Positions 7,432-14,902 of a stretch of 37,564 bases of DNA are shown piece by piece. The DNA lies in NCBI GenBank assembly GCA_934663625.1, contig CAKUKP010000017.1:1-37564 (forward strand). The letters run 5' to 3'. Source of the stretch: an uncultured Clostridia bacterium (GTDB taxonomy: Bacteria; Bacillota; Clostridia; Christensenellales; Aristaeellaceae). Every line of letters begins with the position of its first letter. The stretch's first letter is position 1. The notes beneath the pieces are model-generated. The model was not told the DNA's origin, made no database searches, and worked only from the letters and a program-made list of their open reading frames with translations. The position numbers were made by a program, and so were the translations under genes.

Positions 7432-8196
7432 CTATGTTTTATCCGAAAGTGGGCGTTTAACTATGCGATCCAGGTTTTTAAGAATGACCGCAATCTTCTT
7501 TTCGCCAATTTCAACAGTTGCATCCGCGCCGCTGACGCAGAACCAATCGTCGCTTTTAAGCGCCAGATCCAGCTTTACGCATTCGGGATACAGAGCCAGC
7601 AGCGTTGATGTTTCCCAGATACCCGCATGATCGCTGGACACATGGATTTCCTTGCGGTCAAGTCCATCGAGCGGACCGATGACGCGAATCCAGTTCCACG
7701 GATGTTCAATGGAATCCATACCGCTATAGAATTCTGTGTTACTACAATTTCCCCACCATCCCTCGCCGTCGCGGTTTTGCAAAAACTCAAATGTAACCGC
7801 TTTTGCCGCCTTCATCAGGGAAAGCTGCATTGGATTCAGATCTTCGGTTTGGTGTGCAATGAGTACATAGATATTGCGCCATCCATTGCGCAGTAACGAC
7901 ATGAATATCCCCTTAAACAAATGCTCCAGCGCGTCATAGCTGACGTTGATGGATCCACCCTTTTCTGCGCTGGCAACCGCATAACTGGCTGGACCATACC
8001 AAAATGGTGGAAGAATAACCATCTTCGCATCTCTCAGTTTTTCAAAACGTTCCAAAATGCCAAGCGGTATCAGTACGTCTGTCCCATAGACACAATGCCA
8101 TCCATGATATTCCAGCGGTCCAAGCGGCATGATAATTGGCCAACGCTCTTGTTTTGCGCGTTCCAGTTCTTGTGGAAGTGATAATTCAAATTTCAT
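7432..8196 (-). CDS. creatininase family protein (copy 2)
   Basis: A 254-residue paralogue of 6688-7419, clearly related along its whole length (shared RWP/LWP-IIMPLG, FWYGPASYAV, EDLNPMQLS, DGEGWWGN and NHPWNWIRV-like blocks). Candidate metal ligands are E29, H31 and D40, then H115/E118 in AHQTED, and H190/E195 in DHAGIWETS, so the HAGE glutamate is again replaced, here by isoleucine. It has a ~10-residue insertion before the DHAG motif relative to copy 1. It lies 28 bases after the permease and 12 bases before copy 1 in operon 2, so both are probably made together with the transporter and act on its cargo. Two adjacent copies could form a heteromer, since family members are hexamers, or divide substrates. 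Confidence 0.88.
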   Translation of the reverse strand: MKFELSLPQELERAKQERWPIIMPLGPLEYHGWHCVYGTDVLIPLGILERFEKLRDAKMVILPPFWYGPASYAVASAEKGGSINVSYDALEHLFKGIFMSLLRNGWRNIYVLIAHQTEDLNPMQLSLMKAAKAVTFEFLQNRDGEGWWGNCSNTEFYSGMDSIEHPWNWIRVIGPLDGLDRKEIHVSSDHAGIWETSTLLALYPECVKLDLALKSDDWFCVSGADATVEIGEKKIAVILKNLDRIVKRPLSDKT

Positions 8197-8224
8197 ACAG
8201 CTTTAATTCCTTTCGATTCAAATA

Positions 8225-9238
8225 CTATTGGCGCATCTTTTTCTTGAGTTTATCGAACAGACCACCTTTGTTCGCTTCAGACATAACGGAGATCAAAACT
8301 ACAAAGAAAATTACACAGCCTCGGACAACATCCTGCCAATAGGTAGATAGACGAAGCAGAGTCATACCGTTGTTTAGGATACCGATAAACAAGGCACCAA
8401 GTAACGCTCCCGAAGCCGTTCCGATACCGGCGCCCATCACCGCGCCACCCAATACAGATGCAGAAATAGCTTGACCCTCATAGCCAGTGCCGGTATTTGG
8501 CGCGCCTGTTGCCAGTCGACCGATCATAATGATCGCAGAAGCTCCGCATAGCAGACCGGACATGGCGTGTACATAGGTGATTACGCCTTTTACGTTTATA
8601 CCTGCAAGGTGCGCCGCATCGCGGTTGCCACCAACGGCATAGATCTGTCTGCCGAGACAGGTTCTATTCAGGATAATCCATGTAAGCGCAACGAAACCAA
8701 GTACGATTATGAACGGTGTTGGTATAACGCCGAACACATTCCCGCGTCCCAGCGCAGTAAGCGTTTCGTTCTTCATGTTCACAGGATATCCATCGGTAAC
8801 CAGCATGGCTGTACCGCGGAAGATGGTTTGCGTTGCGAGGGTAACAATGTAAGGCGGCATTTTAAAATATGCAGTCGCAGTACCGTTGATCAAACCAAGT
8901 AGCGTACCTGCCCCCAACGTGACCATTATCCCCAAAAAAGCATTATCACATTTTTCAAGAAAAAGCGCCCCTATGACGCCGCAAAGCGCTACGCAGGAAC
9001 CAACCGACAGATCAATATTGCCCACAATGATGATCTGCGTCATGCCCAATGCAAGCAGCACATAAATGGACTGCTGACGGAATATGTTAAAAAAATTCGT
9101 CATATCAAGAAAAGACGGAGAGAGAATCGTAAAGAAAAGTCCCAGCAGTATAATGCCGGAAACGATGCCGATTTTAGATCGGATCGCGCGCTTAAATGAA
9201 TGCTGACCGTACTTTGCAGCGTTCGTGTTCGTATTCAT
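8225..9238 (-). CDS. sugar ABC transporter permease (RbsC-like), operon 2
   Basis: A 337-residue multi-spanning permease of the ribose family. Landmarks are YVLLALGMTQIIIVGNIDLSVG, AVGGNRDAAHLAGINVKGV and the glycine-rich AISASVLGGAVMGAGIGTASG near the C-terminus. Its ATG overlaps the stop codon of the ATPase by four bases (ATGA, 9235-9238), so translation is coupled. The N-terminal ~25 residues are hydrophilic and basic. It is followed after 28 bases by creatininase copy 2. It differs clearly from the permease of operon 1, so the two importers are not a recent duplication. Confidence 0.93.
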   Translation of the reverse strand: MNTNTNAAKYGQHSFKRAIRSKIGIVSGIILLGLFFTILSPSFLDMTNFFNIFRQQSIYVLLALGMTQIIIVGNIDLSVGSCVALCGVIGALFLEKCDNAFLGIMVTLGAGTLLGLINGTATAYFKMPPYIVTLATQTIFRGTAMLVTDGYPVNMKNETLTALGRGNVFGVIPTPFIIVLGFVALTWIILNRTCLGRQIYAVGGNRDAAHLAGINVKGVITYVHAMSGLLCGASAIIMIGRLATGAPNTGTGYEGQAISASVLGGAVMGAGIGTASGALLGALFIGILNNGMTLLRLSTYWQDVVRGCVIFFVVLISVMSEANKGGLFDKLKKKMRQ

Positions 9239-10734
9239 TTTTTTCCTTTCCCCCTTTCAAATGCAAGCTCAAGAATTCTTTCGTAATCGAAATCTTCTCG
9301 ATTGATTTCACCCGTGATTCTGCCTTCACACATTACCGCTGTGCGATGACATATGCCCATGATTTCGTTAATATCGGAGGATACGAAGATAATCGCCATG
9401 CCCTGACGGCTCAAGTTGGATATCAAATTGTAAATCTCACGTTTGGCGTTAACATCGATTCCACGCGTAGGCTCATCAAGAATCAGAATATCCGCGCCGG
9501 TGAGCAGCCATTTGGATAGAATTACTTTCTGTTGATTGCCGCCAGACAGATTCATAACCGGCTGATAGATGTGCGGGGTTTTTATGGCAAATTTATCTCT
9601 GTAATCTTCTGCAATTTTTATTTCGCGTGCTGGGTGCGTAAAAACACCGCCGCTTGCCATCCGTTTCAGGTTTGCAAGGGTAATGTTGTCGCATATACTC
9701 ATACGGGGAATAAAGCCGGTTCTTCTTCGGTCTTCCGTAACAAAGCCTATGCCCGCCTTCATTGCGCTAGCCGGAGAGTGGATGTCTACCTGCCTGTCTT
9801 TGATATAGATTTTTCCAGCGTCACACCTGTCTACCCCAAAGAGGATGCGCATCAATTCAGTGCGTCCTGCGCCCATTAGACCGGCAAAGCCCAGAATTTC
9901 ACCCTTATGAAGACCGAACGAGCAATCGCGTACCACATTTCCACGACTCACATGCTCCACACGGAGCACACCTGGCGCATCTTTAGGTAAAGGGACGACA
10001 CTTGGATACATATCGGAAAAGTTTCGATTGACCATCAGCGCAATCAACTTGTCCTGTGTGCATTCAGACGTTGGCAATGTGTCTATATACATACCATCGC
10101 GCATGACGGTAACAGAATCTGTGATTTCGAGAATTTCGTCCAGCTTATGCGAAATATAAATGATAGTACAGCCACTTTTTTTCAACTCGCGCATATAATC
10201 AAACAGCAGTTTGATTTCGGCTGGGGACAGCGATGACGTAGGTTCATCCATAATCAGCAGTTTTGGATTGTCGTGTGCAGCTTTCAACACTTCAACCAGC
10301 TGACGTTTGCCAATGGTTAAGGATTTGATTTGCTGATCTGCTGTGCAATCCAGTTGAATCCTGTGAATTAGTTCCTGCGTTCGTGCGAATGTGCCGCGAT
10401 CATCGAGCCATTTTCTCTCTTCACCCAGAAAGATGTTATCGGCTACCGTTAGTTCGGGAACCTGACAAAGTTCCTGATGTACGATGCAGATGCCGATGCG
10501 CTTTGCCTGTTTTGGCGTAAGCGACTTGTATTCGACATTGTCGAATACGAAGGAGCCTTCCTCTGGCACATACGCGCCGGACAGTACCTTCATAAGTGTG
10601 GATTTTCCTGCTCCATTTTCGCCTACCAGTGCATGTATTTCGCCGCGTCTGACATTAAAGCTGATGTCCTTCAATGCCACAACGCCGGGAAATCGCTTTA
10701 TGACATGCCGGATTTCCAACAAATTGTTTGTCAC
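9235..10734 (-). CDS. sugar ABC transporter ATP-binding protein (RbsA/MglA-like), operon 2
   Basis: A 499-residue tandem ATPase. Domain 1: Walker A GENGAGKST, Walker B LLIMDEPTSSLS. Domain 2: degenerate Walker A GLMGAGRTE, signature LSGGNQQKVILSKW and Walker B ILILDEPTRGIDV. This is the usual arrangement of ribose/galactose importer ATPases, which power import from the cytoplasmic face. It lies between the binding-protein gene (146 bases upstream, with a strong hairpin at 10801-10842 in the gap) and the permease (four-base overlap). Confidence 0.93.
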   Translation of the reverse strand: MTNNLLEIRHVIKRFPGVVALKDISFNVRRGEIHALVGENGAGKSTLMKVLSGAYVPEEGSFVFDNVEYKSLTPKQAKRIGICIVHQELCQVPELTVADNIFLGEERKWLDDRGTFARTQELIHRIQLDCTADQQIKSLTIGKRQLVEVLKAAHDNPKLLIMDEPTSSLSPAEIKLLFDYMRELKKSGCTIIYISHKLDEILEITDSVTVMRDGMYIDTLPTSECTQDKLIALMVNRNFSDMYPSVVPLPKDAPGVLRVEHVSRGNVVRDCSFGLHKGEILGFAGLMGAGRTELMRILFGVDRCDAGKIYIKDRQVDIHSPASAMKAGIGFVTEDRRRTGFIPRMSICDNITLANLKRMASGGVFTHPAREIKIAEDYRDKFAIKTPHIYQPVMNLSGGNQQKVILSKWLLTGADILILDEPTRGIDVNAKREIYNLISNLSRQGMAIIFVSSDINEIMGICHRTAVMCEGRITGEINREDFDYERILELAFERGKGKK

Positions 10735-10800
10735 TCACTCTACCTCCCGCCCAGTCGTAATTTTTCCTCACAGAGTATCTCTCGTACAGCGAAACTGTCT

Positions 10801-10842
10801 TTCCAAACGGATGAGGTTCTTGTTAACCCCATCCGTTTGGAA
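10801..10842 (-). other. intercistronic stem-loop between binding protein and ATPase genes
   Basis: The arms TTCCAAACGGATG (10801-10813) and CATCCGTTTGGAA (10830-10842) pair perfectly over 13 bases. The stem extends by four further pairs after one mismatch. No T-run follows on the minus strand, so partial termination or 3'-end protection of the binding-protein mRNA is more likely than full termination. Such a structure would let the cell make more binding protein than ATPase and permease. Confidence 0.7.
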
Positions 10843-10880
10843 TACTCTTCTGATAACGAAATCAGATATGAACGTACAGC

Positions 10881-11801
10881 TTACTTTTTATAATCTGCAA
10901 CGTTGTCAATGGTCACGGCAGGCGTTTCAATCATAGTTCTTGCATCGAATGTTTCGCCATTGCATGCACCGATAAGAACTTCAACACACTTTACGCCCAT
11001 CTGATAGGGTAGTTGGGTAATGATGAAGGGAATATCGCCAGCTTCGATGCCTGCGATTGCGTCTTCAGAAATATCTATTCCAAAAACTTTTATCTTATCG
11101 GTGAGCCCTGCCGCTTGAACCGCCGCATAGCAACCCAACACGTTTCCTTCATTCGTGCCATACAGGAAGCTAATGTCCGGATCGGCTTGCAAAATGTTCT
11201 CGGCAGAAGTCATAGCAGTATCGCGAGCATCGCCATCCTGTTCATTTACGATCTGAAAATCATCCCCCATTGTGGCGAGAACATCTTTGAACCCTTGTAG
11301 ACGCTGCTGCTGACCAGTCGATTTTTTCCATGTGGTTACACCGATCTTGGCTTCTGTAATGTTATTTGCTTCACAATATGCTTTGAACGCTTCGCCACAG
11401 GAAGTTCCCATACCATAGGAATCTGATCCGATGAAGGTGGTGATCTTATCGGAGTTTATTGATCCATCACAGCAAACCACAGGGATGCCATTTTCCTCGA
11501 CGCATCTGGCGATGATGTCGACAAGGGATTCCGGATCAACAGCCAGCAATATGATTCCGTCAAGCTTCTGTTGAATGAAGTTTTCCATGGTGTTATACTG
11601 GGTTCCGGCATCACCGTTTTCATCAACGATGGTCAGTGCAACACCGTTTGCCACCGCTGTATCTTTCATGCCATCGATCATGTCCGCAAAAAACTCATGG
11701 TAGGTTGAATGGAAGGATGCGCCAAAGGACATACCCTCGGCAAATGAGGCAAAGCTTCCTACAAGCATCAGAGCGAGCAACAGGGAAATCATTTTCTTCA
11801 T
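10881..11801 (-). CDS. sugar ABC transporter substrate-binding protein (RbsB-like), operon 2
   Basis: A 306-residue ribose-type binding protein. A signal sequence MKKMISLLLALMLVGSFASFA is followed by the mature start EGMSFGASFHS; there is no lipobox cysteine. Family segments include DGIILLAVDPESLVDII, IPVVCCDGSI, GIDISEDAIAGIEAGDIPF and the C-terminal QLPYQMGVKCVEVL. It is the first gene of operon 2, behind a perfect LacI-type operator (11858-11877). It shares only family-level similarity with the operon 1 binding protein. A ligand cannot be named; the adjacent creatininase genes suggest a ring or amide compound rather than a simple pentose. Confidence 0.92.
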   Translation of the reverse strand: MKKMISLLLALMLVGSFASFAEGMSFGASFHSTYHEFFADMIDGMKDTAVANGVALTIVDENGDAGTQYNTMENFIQQKLDGIILLAVDPESLVDIIARCVEENGIPVVCCDGSINSDKITTFIGSDSYGMGTSCGEAFKAYCEANNITEAKIGVTTWKKSTGQQQRLQGFKDVLATMGDDFQIVNEQDGDARDTAMTSAENILQADPDISFLYGTNEGNVLGCYAAVQAAGLTDKIKVFGIDISEDAIAGIEAGDIPFIITQLPYQMGVKCVEVLIGACNGETFDARTMIETPAVTIDNVADYKK

Positions 11802-11857
11802 GGGTCTCTACTCCTTTCGTTTTTATACTAACGTGTTGACCACGCAGTATTAAAATC

Positions 11858-11877
11858 ATAGGCAAACGTTTGCCTAT
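11858..11877. promoter_or_regulatory. perfect LacI-type operator before operon 2
   Basis: ATAGGCAAACGTTTGCCTAT is a perfect 20-base palindrome with a central CG, 57 bases upstream of the binding-protein ATG. Its half-site GGCAAAC resembles the imperfect site at 12968-12985 near the lacI gene that ends at 11955, so that repressor is the likely ligand. A -10-like TAGTAT lies downstream on the minus strand, but I cannot place the -35 with confidence. Confidence 0.8.
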
Positions 11878-11882
11878 ATGTG

Positions 11883-11936
11883 AAAAAATAAAGTGGACTT
11901 CAGAGCACCGATGTTAATTCAAGCTTTGGGTCCACT
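11883..11936 (-). terminator. probable terminator of lacI 11955-12953
   Basis: On the minus strand the stem AGTGGAC/GTCCACT (11930-11936 with 11892-11898) encloses a 31-base loop and is followed by TTATTTTTT. The stem is short for the loop, so efficiency is uncertain. Confidence 0.5.
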
Positions 11937-11954
11937 GTTTCGATATCCCGTTGA

Positions 11955-12953
11955 TTACTTTATTGAACGTGTTGAATCACCGATTACCATTTCATAATCT
12001 AAAGCATCATGGGTATATCCTTTATAGGTATCCGCGCGTACAATTCGTTCAACTGCTTTATGCGCAATTTCACGAACCGGTTGCAATATACATGTAAACT
12101 GCTGGGCAATTACATTTTTAGGTACAAATGCATCAAAACAGGCAATTGAAACATCCGTCGGAACATGATAACCAGCGCTCCTCAATGCATCATAAGCACC
12201 TACTGCGATGGAATTGTTGTGGCATACAATCGCCGTTGGTAGCTGCGGCAAGCAAAGCATCCTTTGGGCTGCTTTACGACCCGTTTCGTAGCCCAGCCCC
12301 GCATCGATTTTCATTTGGGGCGGAATTTCAATTTTATTTGCCGCCATACAATCTTCAAATCCCTGCTTTCGATGATCGCCCGTTGTGTTTTCACCATCGT
12401 TAAAACCATAAAGGCAAGCAATATGACGATGCCCCTGATTGATTAGGTATTGCGTAAGATCAAACATCGCTCGGTAATTATCGATCGCTATCCAATTGAT
12501 CCGAACATCTCTTTTATGTTCGTTTAATGATACTATTGTGATTCCGCTCTGCTGAAGAATTTCATATCCGCGGTCATCATTCGAGGCAATAATGATGCCT
12601 GCTACATGCTTAGCAGCCATTTCATCCACATATTGGCGACTGCGATTCCAATCGTAATTGGTAATGCCTACCAGCATAGAATATCCTTCCAAACTGCATT
12701 TTTCTTCTATGCCCCGTAATATGTAACTAAAATAAGGATTGGTCACATCCGGCAAAACAACGGCAATCGTGTTTGCTTTCATGGTTCGCAGTCCACGCCC
12801 GAATTCATTCGGATAATATTCCATCTCGCGGGCAGTCTTCAATATGCGCTGCCGTGTTTCCTCCGATACGACGCCTTTTCCATTGATAACTCTGGAAATT
12901 GTAGAAACCGAAAGCTCCAATTTGTCCGCAATATCTTTGAGTTTTACTGACAC
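11955..12953 (-). CDS. LacI family transcriptional repressor (LacI-1)
   Basis: A ~332-residue LacI/GalR repressor. The N-terminal helix-turn-helix VKLKDIADKLELSVSTISRVING is followed by a hinge region (NEFGRGLRTMKANTIAVVLPD) in which the usual Ala-Arg of the hinge helix is Gly-Arg. The rest is a periplasmic-binding-protein-like effector domain (for example FDLTQYLINQGHRHIACLYG and PTAIVCHNNSIAVGAYDAL). A GTG at 12951-12953 is preferred because GGAGG lies five bases before it; a TTG at 12972-12974 would add seven residues and lacks such a site. It sits directly upstream of operon 2 in the same direction but has its own terminator. Candidate operators are 11858-11877 and 12968-12985, suggesting control of operon 2 and of itself. 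The inducer is presumably the operon 2 substrate or a product of it. Confidence 0.92.
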   Translation of the reverse strand: MSVKLKDIADKLELSVSTISRVINGKGVVSEETRQRILKTAREMEYYPNEFGRGLRTMKANTIAVVLPDVTNPYFSYILRGIEEKCSLEGYSMLVGITNYDWNRSRQYVDEMAAKHVAGIIIASNDDRGYEILQQSGITIVSLNEHKRDVRINWIAIDNYRAMFDLTQYLINQGHRHIACLYGFNDGENTTGDHRKQGFEDCMAANKIEIPPQMKIDAGLGYETGRKAAQRMLCLPQLPTAIVCHNNSIAVGAYDALRSAGYHVPTDVSIACFDAFVPKNVIAQQFTCILQPVREIAHKAVERIVRADTYKGYTHDALDYEMVIGDSTRSIK

Positions 12954-12967
12954 TTGTTCCTCCGCTA

Positions 12968-12985
12968 AAGACAAACGTTTTACTT
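12968..12985. promoter_or_regulatory. imperfect LacI-type operator before lacI-1
   Basis: AAGACAAACGTTTTACTT is symmetric at 14 of 18 bases around a central CG. It lies 15 bases upstream of the preferred GTG start of lacI-1 and resembles the perfect operator at 11858-11877, consistent with autoregulation. Confidence 0.55.
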
Positions 12986-13372
12986 ATTTGTATTATACAT
13001 ATTTATTTCTGTTTTGTCAATATATATTTGGTAATATTTTTAATTCTGTTCAATTCAACCTATATATATAGTACTAATATATAGTACTTGAACACATATA
13101 TTTCATGTGAAAGATTCCTTGGGTATTCCAGAAAGCAATCGTTATCACAGATAAGAACAATTAATACTGTTCGAGATAGTGTTACCATGTTTTGAGCAAT
13201 AATAATGATAGACTTGCGCTTACGTATGGTCACGGTATGCGGCGATTGCAGGGAAAGCTTCTAGCGTAATCAGTTTTCACGCTGCACGATGCATTCCCGC
13301 ATTTTGTGCAGCATTGTTTTGAATTTTGTATATATTATATATAATAAGTATAAAATTTAACACGTAACATAG
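12986..13372. other. AT-rich gap between the two divergent lacI genes
   Basis: No gene of convincing length is visible in this gap. It opens with an AT-rich part holding two copies of ATATATAGTACT (13064-13075 and 13077-13088). From about 13210 to 13312 the sequence becomes less AT-rich. It ends in a hairpin GCTGCAC/GTGCAGC (13281-13287 with 13306-13312), with an inner ATGC/GCAT pairing, followed by ATTGTTTTGAATTTTG on the plus strand. That arrangement looks like a terminator for a short plus-strand transcript or for a decayed gene. I recognise no product. Confidence 0.5.
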
Positions 13373-13401
13373 TTGCGCAAACGTTCCCGCACTGATATAA
13401 T
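13373..13401 (+). promoter_or_regulatory. lacI-2 operon promoter with LacI operator in the spacer
   Basis: The -35 TTGCGC (13373-13378) and the consensus -10 TATAAT (13396-13401) are 17 bases apart. The spacer and the -35 contain GCGCAAACGTTCCCGC (13375-13390), symmetric at 12 of 16 bases around a central CG. The GCGCAA arm equals that of the operon 1 operator at 5855-5874, so LacI-2 probably represses its own operon and operon 1. Confidence 0.75.
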
Positions 13402-13456
13402 AGTGATAGTTCATCTGGAAATAACATTTATTGTTTGAGTTGTGGGGGCGCTGCCT

Positions 13457-14458
13457 TTGAGTTCTGTAAAGCTGGAGGACATTGCAAATCAGCTTGGGTT
13501 ATCGATTTCTACCGTTTCGCGTGCGCTGAGCGGAAACGGGCGCATCGGAAAGGAAACGCGCGAACGCGTGTTGGCGGAGGTGCGCAAATCGGATTATACG
13601 GTAAATGCTGTGGCGCGATCGCTCCGCTTAAAGAATGCGCGGAACATCGGCATCATCGTGCCCGATATTACGAACAGCTTCTTTGCATCGGTGATCAAAT
13701 CCGCGCAGCACGTATGCCGAAGCAACGGTTACACGCTGATGGTATGCAATTCGGACGAAAGTGCCGAATATGAAACGGAATCGCTGCATTCTCTGCTTGA
13801 AAAGCAGATTTCAGGGCTGATTCTATCCAGCGTTTGCAGCAGCGATGAGCTGATGCGGCATTATGAATCGCTGAATACACCGGTGGTATTTATCGATAAC
13901 GTGCCCAACGAATGCGATAAATGTAACGTTGTATCCATCGATAACTACGCCGCCGCACGGCAGATTACGCAGGCGTTGATCGATCGCGGCTATACGTGCA
14001 TCGGCATGATTTCCGGCCCGCGCAGCCAGAGTACCGGTCTTTTGCGCTACAACGGCTTTTGCGATGCGATCAGCGCGGCAAATTTGCCCCTTTGTGCGGA
14101 ATGGATCGCCGAGGGCGATTTTAAAATGGAATCCGGCTACACCTGCATGAAGGCGCTGCTTGCGTTGGAACGCAGACCGCGCGCCATGATCTTCGCCAAC
14201 AACTATATCGCCTACGGCGCGATCAACGCCATACGCGATTGCGGCCTGCGAATTCCGTCGGATATCGCCGTGGCTTCCTTTGACGCCGTGGATGATACGC
14301 ATCTGATCACGCCGCTGATCACATCGATCAATCAGCCCGCGGATCAGATCGGGAAATGCGCGGCGGAGATTCTGTTCCGGCGGTTTGCTTCGGAAACGAA
14401 GGAGTTGTGCGAAAACATCGTACTGCAACCGAGCTTTATCAACGGGCAATCCTGGTAA
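13457..14458 (+). CDS. LacI family transcriptional repressor (LacI-2)
   Basis: A ~333-residue LacI/GalR repressor. The helix-turn-helix is VKLEDIANQLGLSISTVSRALSG, the hinge VNAVARSLRLKNARNIGIIVPD has the canonical Ala-Arg-Ser-Leu, and an effector-binding domain follows (LISSVCSSDELMRHYESLN-like and AMIFANNYIAYGAINAI segments). A TTG at 13457 is preferred because GGGGG lies eight bases before it; a GTG at 13442 would add five residues without a good ribosome site. It is the first gene of a plus-strand set leading to the mutarotase, M24, ASRT and creatininase genes, with a 55-base gap to the next. The shared half-site with 5855-5874 suggests control of its own operon and transporter operon 1. 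Confidence 0.92.
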   Translation: MSSVKLEDIANQLGLSISTVSRALSGNGRIGKETRERVLAEVRKSDYTVNAVARSLRLKNARNIGIIVPDITNSFFASVIKSAQHVCRSNGYTLMVCNSDESAEYETESLHSLLEKQISGLILSSVCSSDELMRHYESLNTPVVFIDNVPNECDKCNVVSIDNYAAARQITQALIDRGYTCIGMISGPRSQSTGLLRYNGFCDAISAANLPLCAEWIAEGDFKMESGYTCMKALLALERRPRAMIFANNYIAYGAINAIRDCGLRIPSDIAVASFDAVDDTHLITPLITSINQPADQIGKCAAEILFRRFASETKELCENIVLQPSFINGQSW

Positions 14459-14513
14459 ATTCGCACTTTTGCCGGTAAAACGGTGCAAATATACGAATGG
14501 AGGTTGATCAACC

Positions 14514-14828
14514 ATGAAACGTTTCTGTCAGCGGGCATTTCTGAAGCCGGAAAAGATCGAGGAATACCGAAAACTACATGCAGCGGTATGGCCGGATGTG
14601 CTGAAAACCATCCACGAATGCAACCTGCGCAATTATTCCATTTCCATCATGGGCGATATGGTGGTATCCTACTTTGAATACATCGGCGATAATTATGACG
14701 CCGATATGGAAAAAATGGCGGAGGATCCCATCACGCAAAAATGGTGGACGCACACGCACCCCTGCTTCCGCGATCACGAAAAGGGCGTATATTATGAAGA
14801 TCTTGAAGAGATTTTCTATTACGCCTAA
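14514..14828 (+). CDS. L-rhamnose mutarotase (RhaM) family protein
   Basis: A 104-residue ferredoxin-like protein of the RhaM family, which interconverts alpha and beta anomers of a sugar. Length equals that of E. coli RhaM. The catalytic-site positions are kept with the same numbering: Y18, H22 and Y41, plus the paired W77-W78 near KWWTHTHP. The ATG follows GGAGG with suitable spacing. No rhamnose isomerase, kinase or aldolase gene is in the window, so the physiological sugar may be another one imported by the two ABC systems. It lies between lacI-2 and the M24 gene. Confidence 0.9.
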   Translation: MKRFCQRAFLKPEKIEEYRKLHAAVWPDVLKTIHECNLRNYSISIMGDMVVSYFEYIGDNYDADMEKMAEDPITQKWWTHTHPCFRDHEKGVYYEDLEEIFYYA

Positions 14829-14902
14829 GAATTCGAAGGACGTTTAAGCCGTAATCATTGCGGTAAAAAATAATCAAAATACATTATCAGGAGGAATTCA
14901 AA

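Noticed and set aside
13064..13088. The ATATATAGTACT tandem as a CRISPR or iteron array
   Set aside because: There are only two copies, of low complexity, with no spacer structure or replication gene.
14514..14828. A rhamnose catabolic operon
   Set aside because: Only the mutarotase is present; there is no isomerase, kinase or aldolase.
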